Assembly: GCA_934045075.1 (NCBI GenBank)
Contig: OW203736.1
Span: forward strand, 18,798,805-18,862,804
Direction of reading: 5' to 3'
Length of the DNA stretch: 64,000 nt
From: Yponomeuta sedellus
Lineage: Eukaryota > Arthropoda > Insecta > Lepidoptera > Yponomeutidae
Under the pieces are notes generated by a model, which was not told the origin of the DNA, ran no database searches, and saw nothing but the letters and a program-made list of their open reading frames with translations. Within the stretch, counting starts at the first letter, position 1. Every line of letters starts with the position of its first letter. Made by a program: the position numbers and the translations under genes. Of this stretch, positions 21,456-32,542 are shown one piece after another.

Positions 21456-23812
21456 CAGGGGTCGGCAACCGGCGGTTGTGGAAATTCGCCACATTCGGTT
21501 GTGGAAATTCGCCGGAAACTCACGTCTCATCTGGTTGCTAGCTACGCGTTTCGTTTCACCTTTCTTCCCTTCGCTGATAGCTTCTCACGCACGACGTATG
21601 AGGTAAGTTGTATGCACTCGCGAGCATTTTGTTTTATTTTATTTACTGCTTGTTAATGTGAACCTTCAGATTGATGGGTAAATGTTATAAGGACGGGGAT
21701 AGTAGTTACATGACATGAAGTTAGTTACGAGTGTGTCATGTTTTAATTATTATTTGAATGTGGAGTTGAATTTGTAGGTGCTAACTGGAACATATAATTT
21801 TACAACGAATTTAATTTTTTTCATTATTGTTACAGAATAATTATATAAACATGGCTTCAAGAAAAAGGAAGATAGAAGAAGAAAAAAGAGTTTTTAACGA
21901 ATTATGGACAGAATTATACTTTTTTATCGAGTTGAAAGGAAAACCGTTATGCTTGATTTGTCAAAAGAGTATTTCTGTAGTAAAGGAATATAACCTGAAG
22001 CGACATTACGACACTGAGCACAAAGCTAAATTTGACTGTCTTGAAGGAGAAATACGGAAAAGGAAAATTTCCACTTTGAAATAGTCATTACAAAATCAAC
22101 AAAACATATTTAAGGTTGTGGCAGACAACAGCGAACCGAATGTTCGGGCCAGTTACAGGGTAGCAGAGATTCTTGCAAAAAGTGGACGTCCGTTTACCGA
22201 TAGTGAATTAGTAAAAGAGTGTGTCTTAGCTACCGCAGAAGAAATATGCCCAGAGCAGAAAAAAATGTTTGAAAGTCTTAGTCTCTCTGCAAGAACTTGC
22301 ACCCGACGTACTGAAGACTTGGGTGCTAATTTGTGTGAACAACTCAGGGATAAGGAGCAGTCTTTCGACTGCTTCTCTTTAGCGATGGATGAAAGTACGG
22401 ACGTGTCGGATACAGCACAGCTACTCATATTTGTACGCGGCATTGACGAAATTTTACTGTTTACGAAGAGCTTGTGAAAATGTGCAGTTTGAAAGGTACA
22501 ACTACGGGAGAAGAATTATTTCACCATGTGGAACAAGCTCTGGATTCATTGCAATTAAGCTGGGAAAAGTTAACAAGTGTCACTACCGATGGAGGCAAGA
22601 ACATGAGCGGTCAAAACAAAGGTGTTGTTGGGAGAATCATCAGCAAAGTGAAAGATTCTGGATCTACTGTGCCATTGATTTTTCACTGTATTGTCCATCA
22701 AGAGGCATTGTGCTCCAAAGTTATATCCTGGAAAGAAATAATGGATACTGTAACATCCACTGTTAATTTTATAAGAAGAAATGGGCTCACACACCGTCAG
22801 TTCTAAAAGTTTTTGGAAGATCTGGAAGCTGAACATGGTGACGTGGTATACTACTGTGAAGTGAGGTGGCTCAGTCGAGGTGCCGTTTTGGAACGGTTTT
22901 TTGATTTGAGGAAAGAAATTGGCAACTTCATGGAGATGAAAGGAAAGCCAGTAGAAGAGCTTACTAACAAACAGTGGATTATCGATCTTGGTTTTTTGAC
23001 TGATTTGACTAAGGAACTGAATCAGTTCAACAAACGCTTGCAGGGAAAAAATAAATTGATTTGCGATATGTATACAGATGTAAAGCCATTTGAAATGAAA
23101 CTGAAACTGTTTATCAAGCATATTGATGAAAAAAAGCTTGACCATTTTCCTAATTGCAAGAAAGCCGTGGAAGAAGCTGGAGATAATTTTGTGTGGCAAA
23201 ATATTACAATGAGAAACGTGTTAACACAACTACAAACTGAGTTTGTAAATCGATTCACCGACTTTAAAAAGAGCTTCCTTAACATGGAAATATTCCAAAA
23301 CCCTTTTGCAATTGATATTAGTGAGGTACCAAGCAATTTGCAAATGAACATAGTAGATTTGCAAAGTAATAGCACACATAAAACGGCATTTAAGGAAAGC
23401 ACTGACTTAATACAGTTCTACGGAGGTTTGAGTTCTGAAAACTTCAAAGAATTGGAAAAGTTTGCTCAGCAGATGATAACTATGTTTGGTAGTACATATT
23501 TGTGTGAGCAGATTTTTTCAATTCTCAACTACCGCAAAAATAAGAATTGTTCGCGGTTAACGGATGAACATTTAGACGCGATACTGCGCGTGTCTACTAC
23601 TATAATGAAAGCAGACGTTAAAAAACTTGCAAGTCAAATGCAGCCTCAAAAATCTCACTAGTACTTACTTTTATGTTAGTATAGTAGTTCAATTAAAAAA
23701 GACATAATTGTATGAATATATATGCGTTTTATTTCAAATATTAAAAATACATGCCCGAACATATAAATGCAACATATGTGGCCCGGCTATAGCATAAGGT
23801 TGCCGACCCCTG
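21456..23812 (+). mobile_element. hAT DNA transposon inserted in the phospholipase-like gene
   Basis: Perfect 15-bp terminal inverted repeats CAGGGGTCGGCAACC (21456-21470, and its complement at 23798-23812) are flanked by the 8-bp target duplication GTCTAACT (21448-21455, 23813-23820). Both are diagnostic of the hAT superfamily. Length is 2,357 bp. It encodes one broken transposase of GTF2IRD2-like type. The insertion interrupts an open part of the Polinton gene. Confidence 0.95.
21851..23661 (+). pseudogene. hAT transposase (GTF2IRD2-like), broken
   Basis: Starts at ATG 21851 with a BED-type zinc finger (CLICQKS...LKRHYDTEH). The core includes the catalytic-type segment FSLAMDESTDVSDT, then VTTDGGKNM, FHCIVHQEALCSK and EVRWLSRGAVLERF. 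The C-terminal dimerisation region ends with STYLCEQIFSILNYRKNKNCSRLTDEHL-type sequence. Breaks are an in-frame TAG at about 22082, a frameshift near 22470 and a TAA at about 22804. The protein type is the one that gave rise to GTF2IRD2-like vertebrate genes. It is inactive here. Confidence 0.88.
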
Positions 23813-23998
23813 GTCTAACTGATTAATACCTCGATCACCTCTTAGTAAGCGTTTTTCTAGTTTTGTGCCAGGGCCGCAATAATTATATCCTGGTAAATGT
23901 AACTCGAGTGGTAAATTATTTATTAATAAGTCCTCTTCCAGTCATCACTTACGAACGAATGAATAAAATTTTGCATTCATGAGTGTAATATAATAACA

Positions 23999-24925
23999 TT
24001 ATTTCACCACATCATTTTTACCGATCCAACTGTTTTCAGCGTCTTTTAATCCAAGCCATTTGACAAATAACTTATTTCCTCTCTTTTTCAATACCTTTTC
24101 AATTAAATAAACACCGGGATTACGTGTTTTATTTAATTCCTGCTCGTAGAAACTACCTTTTATTAATTGATTATGCTGGTCTTTAATACGATATGTAATG
24201 GGAGTAGTTTTGTTAACTTTGCTAATGGTAAATAACTCGGTCGACCAATTGGGAGTATACCCTTTGTAAAAACACCCTTTGTACTTGCTAATACGAACGC
24301 AATCCCCTACTTTACACTTTGGTTTCACTGAGGATGACTCTGCGTGAGATACAATATTTTCTAAAACTTTGGGTTCATTGACTTTGTTTACCTCCACTGG
24401 TCGATACTTTGTTGTACGGTGTTTCGTACTATTATATGAAATCACAATATCAACTAATGGTTTTCCGATCCATTTGTAATTGCCAACTAAACTAAAATAT
24501 TTATATAGCTTATTCTTCAATGTCCTTATAACTCTTTCAACAATAGATGCTTTCTTTGTAGAAAAAGTTGAATAATGGTTAATGTGGTATGATTGCATAA
24601 GCCTTTGAAAAGATTTGTTATAAAATTCTGTTCCTAAATCGGTCTGTACGTTAGTTGGAACACGATTACTTTTTAAAATTTTTTCAAATGCATTACACTC
24701 TTCATTCATTGATTTAGTTTTTAATGGAACAGTCCAAACATATTTTGAAAAACAATCTATAATGACTAAAATAAAATTAAAACCTCTATTGTGTTTTCGA
24801 ATATGTTGGATATCAATTAAATCCGCTTGCCATAAATCATCGATTCCTTTAAGAATAACTTGCCGTCGATTGAAATTTCTTCTAGCAGCTCTATGAATCT
24901 CGTTCACCACTTTTTCTTTACTCAT
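23999..24925 (-). CDS. Polinton copy 1 retrovirus-type integrase with chromodomain
   Basis: The frame is intact from ATG 24925. The RNase H-fold core shows aspartates in WQADLID and VQTDLGTEF and a glutamate in ASIVERVIRTLK, a complete DDE set. An SH3-like C-terminal region follows (VGDCVRISKYKG), then a chromodomain (YLIEKVLKKRGNKLFVKWLG). It inserts element DNA into the host chromosome with 6-bp target duplications; the chromodomain may guide it to modified histones. The start overlaps the stop of the upstream fibre-like gene by eight bases. This is the best preserved large gene of the copy. Confidence 0.9.
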   Translation of the reverse strand: MSKEKVVNEIHRAARRNFNRRQVILKGIDDLWQADLIDIQHIRKHNRGFNFILVIIDCFSKYVWTVPLKTKSMNEECNAFEKILKSNRVPTNVQTDLGTEFYNKSFQRLMQSYHINHYSTFSTKKASIVERVIRTLKNKLYKYFSLVGNYKWIGKPLVDIVISYNSTKHRTTKYRPVEVNKVNEPKVLENIVSHAESSSVKPKCKVGDCVRISKYKGCFYKGYTPNWSTELFTISKVNKTTPITYRIKDQHNQLIKGSFYEQELNKTRNPGVYLIEKVLKKRGNKLFVKWLGLKDAENSWIGKNDVVK

Positions 24926-25283
24926 AATTTCTACTGACAATATCTCTGATTGCTACCAACTGATCTTTGTTAATAGAACTAACTTCTACCCTTGTACACT
25001 TTTCATGTAACTGTTTCTGAATCAGTTTTATCTGACTTTTTATACTTTTTAGCTCGGCAAGAATATCATGCTCTTTGCAAAATAACTTTAAGTTTTGATC
25101 AACATACTCTTTGTTGACAGCCTCATCTGGTAGTACAGGAAGTCTCAATCCTACCAGTTTTTCTGATTTCAAGTCATATTCTCCCTTAAGGTTTTGAGTA
25201 AGATTTTTATTATTGGTGCTATAAAATATTTCTGATGGACGAAGTCTTTTATGCACATGGTGGCCAAATTTATCAATATTCAT
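24918..25283 (-). CDS. Polinton copy 1 small fibre-like coiled-coil protein
   Basis: It starts MNIDKFGHHVHKRLRP, the same as the copy 2 protein at 59516-59878. The middle has a short repeat-like strand followed by GLRLPVLPDEAVNKEYVDQN, a pattern seen where phage and virus fibre proteins change from repeats to a trimerisation stalk. A predicted coiled coil follows (ELKSIKSQIKLIQKQLHEK). The open frame is intact. Assignment as a fibre or spike component is inference from the motif and its place among structural genes. Confidence 0.65.
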   Translation of the reverse strand: MNIDKFGHHVHKRLRPSEIFYSTNNKNLTQNLKGEYDLKSEKLVGLRLPVLPDEAVNKEYVDQNLKLFCKEHDILAELKSIKSQIKLIQKQLHEKCTRVEVSSINKDQLVAIRDIVSRNYE

Positions 25284-25413
25284 AATTTTTTTAAGAAGGT
25301 TGAACAAGAACTGATGGAAAATACATTTGAGTTTGTAATTATATTACTTTATTAGACCACATTCACGCAGTTCTTCAATGATAGAAATAATTTCGTTATT
25401 AAGCCCTGTATTA

Positions 25414-26721
25414 CAAGGGGCATGCCAATAGAAGTTAGATACTCTTTTCTCATTTAATTGACACTGGCAAGCTATACACCATCTTACAGGCTGGTTTTTT
25501 ATTGACATATTTGAATATAGAACACACTTCTTTTATTTATTTTTTATTTGAATGAGCATCATTTTTCCAAGAATCTGGCGGGAATTCACTTGCAACAATG
25601 GAGCTCAGTCGACGTGATTTTCGCGCTATGATTTATTATGACTTTAAAAAAGGTTTAAAGCCTCAAGAATGTTTTGAACTTTTGGCTTCTACTTTTGGTG
25701 AGTCTGCTTGTTCCCGAGCAACAGTATTCAATTGGTTTGCTGAATTTAAAAGAGGACGGGGATGTCTCGAAGATGAAGCGAAGACAGGACGGCCGCCAAC
25801 CGCGGTCACGCAAGAAAACGTTCGTGCAGTCGAAAAACTTATTCGCGAAAACCGACGAATTACATATGTAGAGCTAGAGCGAGAACTGGGAATTGGATCA
25901 GCAGCAATGCAAACCATAATTCACGACCACCTTTCTCTCCGTAAACGTTGTTCGAGATGGGTGCCGCACAAACTTACCGATGAGCAGAAAGACGTCGGGT
26001 GGATTGGTGCCTATTCATGATAGATAAATTCAACGGAGGCGAGAAAAAAAACGTATATGATATACTGACTGTTGACGAAACATGGCTATATAACTATGAT
26101 CCCGAATCAAAGCGACAGTCGACTGTATGGTGCTTTGAAGACGAGCCAACTCCAACGAAATGTCGCCGTGCACGAAGCACACATAAACAAATGGTCGCCT
26201 CGTTTTTCTGCAAAATGGGTCATATTGCTACTGTTGTGCTAGAGAATGAAAGAACGGTGAACTCCGAATGGTATGTGACAGTTTGTGCTCCAACAGTAAT
26301 ATCAGCTTGGTGTGACAAGCGACCGAAGTCAGGAATCCGGCACCTTCTCTGGCACCACGACAATGCGGCGCCGCATACGTCTGCCAGAACACTAGACTTT
26401 TTCAACTCGAAAAATGTGTCAATTCTCCCTCACCCGCCATATTCCCCTGACCTAGCGCCTTGTGATTTTTACTTGTTTCCAAAAATCAAAGAACAACTAA
26501 AGGGAAAGAGGTTTGAAAGCAAAGAAGATGCGCTGGTTGCCTATAATTTCGAGATTTCTGAGGTATCTAAAGAAGAGTGGTCACAGGTATTTTCCAATTG
26601 GTTCAGACGTATGGAAAAGTGTATACGTGCTCAGGGTGAATACTTTGAAAAGATCGATACTTGTAATAAAGAATAAATTTTATAATTTTTGAGTATCTAG
26701 TTTCTTTTGGCATGCCCCTCG
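25414..26721 (+). mobile_element. mariner transposon
   Basis: Imperfect inverted repeats start C(A/G)AGGGGCATGCCAA at the left (25414) and, inverted, at the right (26721). TA is duplicated at 25412-25413 and 26722-26723. Length 1,308 bp is typical for mariner. It carries one transposase gene broken by a frameshift. Outside the TA duplication the flanking coding sequence aligns with the intact copy without loss. Confidence 0.94.
25598..26676 (+). pseudogene. mariner transposase, one frameshift
   Basis: Starts MELSRRDFRAM. The N-terminal half has the paired helix-turn-helix region (SRATVFNWFAEFKRGR, then GRPPTAVT). The C-terminal half has the D,D34D catalytic set: TVDETWLYNYDPESK, WHHDNAAPHT and YSPDLAPCDFYLF. 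A frameshift around 26000-26020 separates DNA-binding and catalytic halves; the WVPHKLT linker is just before the break. It is closely related to the SETMAR/Hsmar1-like mariner group by motif pattern. It is otherwise well preserved, which suggests moderate age. Confidence 0.9.
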
Positions 26722-27717
26722 TACCAGCTTCGCGAGACGCAATAAGTAATTTTAAACGTTCCACCAATTCATTTAGATCATCCCAGTACACATAATCCAC
26801 ATTTTTATTCATTTTTTTCAAGACTGGTAACCCTTCTCCTTGCGGCAGACTTTCAATACTGCTAGAAGTATTTTTGGTTAGTTTAAAGAGAGGTTTTATT
26901 ATTTGCAAATACTTCATACCTCTATTACTTTTTATTGGCTGTTTAGGACTGAAATCACGACGGTGAGCATTTGTTTCTAACAGTAATTGTTTATAGTTTT
27001 TTAAATCATCAGGCTTAACTAAACTTAAATTTGGTTTTGGTTTCAACAATAATTCAGCTAATCCAGGTGTATTTAAATAACTTTTCCCGCCAACTGAAAT
27101 CTTATTTTCTGTAACTGACACTCGCAGTGATCCCAACATAGTTTTTCCTCGCTCCAGCCTTACTCCATAAGGTACATTACTAAATATTTCCGATGACAAT
27201 GACCAAGAAGAAGAATCTTGGCGAGGACTCAGAACAGATTCAAGAGTTTTAAACGATGTGTCACTTGAATCACCCATGTTTAAATCGCCTTCATCAGTTT
27301 CACTAAATGCTTTCTGTTCAGGCTTTTGGGAGTCACGATCACTATTTTGCATAAAGTTGTAGCTGGTAGATGCACCATCATCGATTTCATTAAGGTCTTT
27401 GTTAGTATCAATGTTTGTTTTAGTGTCCCAGTGTCTATCATCCCAATACTCTTTATTAATCTTTTCATTTTTTGCGGCGATGCTTTTTAGTGGACCTGTT
27501 AATGGTTTGAAAACCTTTTCCAATACTAGATCATTATCGTGGTCACTATCTTTCAATTGTTTAAACTTTCTTTTTACAGCTTCAGCAGATTCTACAATCT
27601 GTGTTTTTAGTATCTTTTCCATAGCGAGATAAAATATGTACTTTCTCTCGCAACGCAAACCGATTAGTAACGACACTTCGATCCGTAACTCATTATAAAT
27701 AGCACAAATATGCTTAG

Positions 27718-28394
27718 TCAAAGACAACGAATTTGTCAAAGTTCATTCTGTAACAACCTTTACCTTTTTCGCAATCTTTATTAATTACCAAATAATTATA
27801 AGGCACACTCCATTTTTTTTTGCACATCTCTCGAAACTGTGTCCAGCTCATATCTGCGTTAACATGTTCGTTATAAATATGTCGTAGATTGATGTCATCC
27901 TGTTTATAATCAAATTAACATTATCCCTGATCAATTTCTTTGGTATCTTACTGTATGTTTGATTCAAATAGAAAGAATCAATCTTTTTATGTCTACCCAT
28001 CGCAAAATAATCACGTAGGTTATTTTGTTTTTCACAAGCAACGTCATCAAATATCATTACGGAGTAAGGTTTGGCATTTTGATGACTTATATCACTTCTT
28101 CGTTGTCACGAAATTTACTGAAATTTATCTCAGGAACCATGCTTAACACTTTATCTAAAAAACGTATTTTGGCTGGAAGAGCGATTTAGAATAAAGGTAA
28201 ACGTTTCGGTAGCGCAATCCATTTTTGTGCAATAGAAGACCTATCATTACGTTTGTTTTACCGCAGTTCGAAGGACCACAAATTATGCATCGAATTGTAT
28301 TTGGTAAAAGATTTCCATGTAGTTTTATTTTGTTGTTAGATTCGCTACAAATGTTTTCCAAACGTAATGTTTGCGCTTGTTGTATAAATTTCAT
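27718..28394 (-). pseudogene. Polinton copy 1 packaging ATPase, broken
   Basis: The start (MKFIQQAQTLRLENI) and Walker A loop (CGPSNCGKTN) are intact. A stop follows PKYVF at about 28155. The remainder is spread over other frames: Walker B (VMIFDDVAC), the arginine-containing FAMGRHKK segment and the C-terminal YRMNFDKF. At least two more frame changes occur between 28155 and 27848 and near 27900. The intact copy is at 60973-61662. It belongs to the A32/FtsK-HerA genome-packaging ATPase group. Confidence 0.88.
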
Positions 28395-28597
28395 TCTTGA
28401 GTAAATAAAATAAAAACGATACTAACACCTAGAACTGCAGGCGTGCAATGAAGTGATTGTTGTATTTGACGCTTATATAAATAATATATATATATATATA
28501 TAATTTCTATGAATGAACTGAAGTAAAAAAGAGTTTCCGTTTAAGTAAGTTAATCAGGTCTTAAACAAGTAATGAAATGTCTAGATTGCAAATCTCC

Positions 28598-28701
28598 CAC
28601 AATAGTATTGGGAACTCCAGGACACTTTGAAGGAGTGACGGCGAACGCAGTGAGCCCCTCACTACGGAAAAGTGTCCTAGAGTTCCCAATACTATACTAC
28701 T
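28598..28701. repeat. right terminal repeat of Polinton copy 1 with internal palindrome
   Basis: From 28601 to 28697 the sequence is an imperfect palindrome: ATAGTATTGGGAACTCCAGG on one side and CCTAGAGTTCCCAATACTAT on the other, with CACTTT pairing AAAGTG further in. Read inward from 28701 the end starts AGTAG, like other Polinton termini. The next six bases (GCCATA) would be the target duplication, but no left partner was found. Confidence 0.75.
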
Positions 28702-30835
28702 GCCATACTTATTATTGTGTTAGTTTTTTTTTTGTTTATTCCTATTTTTATTTCCTATGGAGGTTTAAAGTCAGCGACGATTGTGTCCGTCTGGTGGTAA
28801 AGATTTTCATTATTAGCTTTCTTTTTCATACTTTGAAGTTTTTCATAAAGACTTTCAGTCTTTATTTTTCTGGGGTGGGGTGTGATGTAGCGTTGTATTT
28901 TCGTTACATTGGCTTTAGGCCAGTTTTTGGTTTCTTTCTATTTACACGATACATTTTTTTACCTGTTTTGACAGGTAGTAGTACTTTTCTTAGGGTTACC
29001 CTATCGAACCTTATTTGGTAGGTTCTGTGGAGGAACATAGATTATTTAATCTCTGTTTTAAAGCGGAAGTTCGCGTAGTGACGTGTTTTGTTCTTTTTGG
29101 ATCGTGAATAGGCCCTTTTTTTAAAAAAAAAAAACCTTATCCAACGACATTTTGACGTTCGTTGAAGTCTTCATACGAGACACCACAATGGAACAAAGTG
29201 GTTGATCTCGAGATAGACGGCGTAAGCCGTTCCTATTTTTGTGATCGGCGTATCTAGCGACCGATCACCATATTATTCTTCTTCCCGGTTTTCGGGCTTT
29301 TTCCTCCATGTCCCCGGAAATATAGACGGGACATGTATTGATCTTTTTCTATAAATTTTATATAAACTATTAACGACAATGGAGTATCGTCGTTATATTT
29401 AACATAAAGAAACTCGACTTTCTAGTCGGGTTTTTTTTTATTATTATTATAAATAAATATTCTAACTGCCATTCGAAATTTCCTTATTACTACATAATGC
29501 TTCGGGATTGAGCCGGAGAGTGGTGAGGACTGCGGGTTCCTGAGTACCCAGAGTTGGACGTCTGCAGGTTCCATCCAGATGTTTTATATATTACCTATGT
29601 TATCCGGTATGTTTCCTTTCAATTTTCTGCGGAGAGAAGCATTCACCGAGGCGATGCCCTCTATACTTTAAATATCTTGAAAGCGATAATCCAAGTAGTT
29701 TCGGTCCAAATTTAAAATAAGTAGTTTTGGCTAAATTTAACTTTATTAGAACTTCCTTAGGGTTTCAGATAATTCACCAAGTTATTGTGTTGTTTATCAT
29801 AAATTTTCACTAGGATCTAACGGCTAGTGGTTAAGTTTCCACATTGACTGACTTCCTCGCTACTTGACTTTCTGAGGGGTGGAGCGACTTGACTACTGAC
29901 CTGGTGATACCTACAGCCACTTAACCTGCTATGTTATAAGTTTTAAACTTCCATGGTGAGCGGCCTTAAGCCCTATGTAAGATCTTGCAATATATAGATA
30001 TTTAAACATTAAACTAGTTTCTTTGATCTCCTTCAGCAGACTCAATTCATGCCCGCCTTGAGATTAAAACCCAAGCGCTTTACCTACTACTATCCACGGT
30101 ATCTTCTCTTAGTGCTGGCCTGGCGCCTGAGTTCTAATTTGTTTATTTTTTTCTCAGCCTATCTTCTAATTGTTTTATAGTAGAGGGGTTAAATTAATAA
30201 GCTGTTTCTCTTATATTTCTATTTATTTGCATTTCATTTGGTCAGTGCTAAACCTTCCTCTAAAAGTGGGTTCTTATGGGTTCTCATCAGGAAGAGCCTC
30301 GCCTTAGTTGAAAGTTCAATCTGAACTCAACCAAATTAAACGTAACTTAAATAAGCTAACCAACTTATTCTTTTTTAAATATTGCCTAACCTAACTAACT
30401 AAAGGAGATTGACCATTTTGGACCAAATGCTGCCCAGGCGTGGGAATAGTTTTTTATTTTACCTTACATAAAAGGGTATTTAAGAAAAATAATAAAAAAA
30501 AAAAACATCCACGAGGTTGTGTACTACCCGATAATATACCTTATGGTTTTCGTAGCACTTTAACTTTTGATATTTTATTTTTTTATAATATTTACGTTGT
30601 TGTTTAATATTATTATCTTATTTATTCTTCCTCTAGTCAGGTCCCGACCTCGCTAGTATCGCAAAGCAAGTTTTTTGTACGTTGACAGTTTTGTATAGCG
30701 CTGTCTTTTTTTTCAATTCCAAGACAAGTTGATCGAACGGTACGGTACAAAATCACAGCGAGATTTGAGAGAAATCAAAAGTCTCGCTTCCTCATATTCA
30801 GATGTGTATGTGTCTGTCTCTTTCGCGCACAGTGA
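28702..30835. other. gene-free stretch right of Polinton copy 1
   Basis: AT-rich with several homopolymer runs. Frames found here have no recognisable motif and composition like non-coding DNA. No terminal repeats or known repeat family recognised. It may contain the left part of the transposon whose coding begins at 31022. Confidence 0.4.
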
Positions 30836-31376
30836 GTGAGTATACCTGTTACTCTGTACCTGCTTGCGCGCGCGCCCTTTTGTTTGTATCGCAGTCTATC
30901 ACCACTCTTTGACGTGAATCGTACTGTGCACTTATCTCCTTATTTTCTTACTACCCGGCATTGCTTTTGGACTATCGTATCTGCATCACTTATCGACCCG
31001 GCTATTCATTTGGACTACGCGATGTATCGACCAAATCACAGAGTGTGTTTGTTTTGTGATCGTTCTGTGGAAAGAATCAGAAGACACCCGTTAACTCGAG
31101 ATATTCAAAACGAGCATCAACACACAGTTCAAAACATCATTCAAGCTCTATCACCACGTGAGGTAAGTACTATATTTTATTTAAGTAGTTATATTATTAC
31201 ATAAAATAAGCCATTATCTCAACAGTTAAGAAATAGGCATGTCCAACAAGCCGGTCCAATTATCGGTAGTCCGCTACCTGCGCACCGAGATCGTTGAGTC
31301 ACTGTGACCCTCCTAGTTACCTGTCAGTTCCTGATTGACAGTTAAAATAGGCTGAATGTTGCTTGTTTCGTATGCA

Positions 31377-31436
31377 CTATACTAGCCTACTAGTATGTAC
31401 TGTACTATACTAGCCTACTAGTATGTACTTTACTAC
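31377..31436. repeat. two-copy 30-bp tandem repeat
   Basis: ACTATACTAGCCTACTAGTA followed by TGTACTGT/TT occurs twice in succession within the intron. No function seen. Confidence 0.8.
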
Positions 31437-31439
31437 GTA

Positions 31440-31745
31440 GCCGTGTTATCATAAGCAGCCTATATACGTCCCACTGAAGGGCATAGGCCTTCTCTCAGAG
31501 AGAGAGTATAGGCTTAATCACCACGCCTGCCCACCGCAGATTGGCAATTTCAAGCGCTGAGGTATGTGAATAGCTCAGACACTCACGATGTTTTTCTTCG
31601 CCGTTAGCGAATGGTATTGCTACTATAACTTCACAAATGTACATAACAAAGTCATTGGTACTTACATGCCGGGATTTGAACCCACGACATGCACGCATGA
31701 GAAGCTGGCGTTCTATTGCTCCGCTACCACCACTTACTACCGCTC
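31440..31745 (-). repeat. tRNA-derived SINE in the intron
   Basis: Read on the minus strand, it starts with a tRNA-like head with box B GTGGGTTCAAATCCCGG and finishes with AGAAGGCCTATGCCCTTCAG then TGGGACGTATATAGGCTG. This 3' end is shared with the fragment at 12113-12199 and resembles SINEs common in Lepidoptera. It is inside the intron of the DDE/SWIM gene. Confidence 0.7.
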
Positions 31746-32542
31746 CGCTACCACCACTTACGTGTTATGTCTTGGGTTATTTATTTATATTTTTTTATTG
31801 GTTTCAGATAACATTCAATAATGAGGAATACCTCTGCCACACTTGTTGGACAAGAGCTCGCCGTGGGAGGCTGCCTGCTGCTGCGGCAGGTCCGCCTGCC
31901 GTGGAAAATCCGCCTGCCGTGGAAAATCTACCAGCCATGGAAGATCAGCACGTGGCGGAGAACATTGTGGGACAAGACCTAAGATTTCACCTTCCTGGAA
32001 ATTACTGCCGAGCCCCGAATACGTCAAATGCTTGCATGATTTACAATTGCACAAACAATACTCGTCGACGAGTACCAAAAAGTTTGAAAGTGCAGTTACT
32101 TATTAATAATAATTATTATGTTCCACCGTACGCACGTGTGTGTCAGGAGCATTTAGAAAATGACGCATGGGATGATCTTTTTACGGCACCAAATCGATGT
32201 TTTGATTTTAGTCCTCAACAAGTTTTTGAAATGTTAGAATTATTAAAAGAACCCAGAAATCGAATTATTGATTTTGAAAACCTTAATGAGCTGCATGATG
32301 AAGAGTATTACAAGATTAATGGTACAAGACGGTACGGTACGATACAAGATTATGGGCCGAAACACATAAGCGCGTTGCGGCGCCGCGCCGCTGAAATCGG
32401 CTGTGCGCTATAGCGGTGCGGCGCCGCAACGCACGACGCGAATTCCAGCGTTATGACGTCATACTTGTTGACAAGGATGCAGTTTGTTTCTAACACTCTT
32501 GCAAACAACACGTGTCAACCGAGAAGCAGTTTTAAAATTAAA

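Larger units (their letters stand above)
20869..23945 (-). pseudogene. Polinton copy 1 phospholipase A2-like capsid protein, split by a hAT
   Basis: The N-terminal piece (23821-23945) holds the calcium loop (YNYCGPGT) and the C-terminal piece (20869-21455) starts with the catalytic ACMGHDIAY segment. A hAT element (21456-23812) with its 8-bp duplication sits between them, just before the histidine-aspartate pair. A separate one-base frame problem lies near the original start. Downstream, the protein has a hydrophobic glycine- and alanine-rich segment (around 21005-21085) and ends with KPYKKGGGLC. In parvoviruses this phospholipase fold opens the endosome. The intact homologue is at 57809-58537. 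Confidence 0.88.
25344..27622 (-). pseudogene. Polinton copy 1 homologue of the 314-aa unknown protein, split by mariner
   Basis: Coding sequence from ATG 27622 runs to the mariner right end (26721) and resumes left of the element to the stop at 25344-25346. It corresponds to the 314-aa protein at 59947-60891. Shared pieces are SAEAVKRK near the start, an acidic, serine-rich middle, then PYGVRLERGKTMLGS and NAHRRDFSPKQPI, and LVERLKLLIASREAG just before the insertion. No known enzyme motif is seen. The only evident lesion is the mariner insertion at a TA dinucleotide. The protein is conserved next to the ATPase in both copies, so a structural or packaging role is possible. Confidence 0.8.
11900..28701. 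mobile_element. Polinton/Maverick copy 1 (decayed virus-like element)
   Basis: The gene set and order match the intact copy at 45517-61917: small spliced gene, type B polymerase and second small gene rightward, then a leftward block of capsid, protease, phospholipase-like, integrase, fibre-like, unknown and ATPase genes. The right end has the terminal sequence starting (inward) AGTAGTATAGTATTGGG at 28701, containing a palindrome of about 100 bp. The left end was not found, so the start is approximate. Most genes carry frameshifts or stops. Later insertions are a SINE fragment (12113-12199), an 85-bp insert (14093-14177), a hAT (21456-23812) and a mariner (25414-26721). The integrase, fibre-like, 163-aa, 47-aa and second small genes are still open. 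Confidence 0.9.

Noticed and set aside
28572..29021. A 149-codon frame rich in phenylalanine and tyrosine
   Set aside because: It overlaps the palindromic end of Polinton copy 1 and AT-rich DNA, and has no motif or homologue in copy 2.
30836..31204. A 122-codon frame at the start of the DDE/SWIM region
   Set aside because: The part up to 31021 is probably leader sequence; the ATG at 31022 and the donor at 31163 define a better exon in the same frame.
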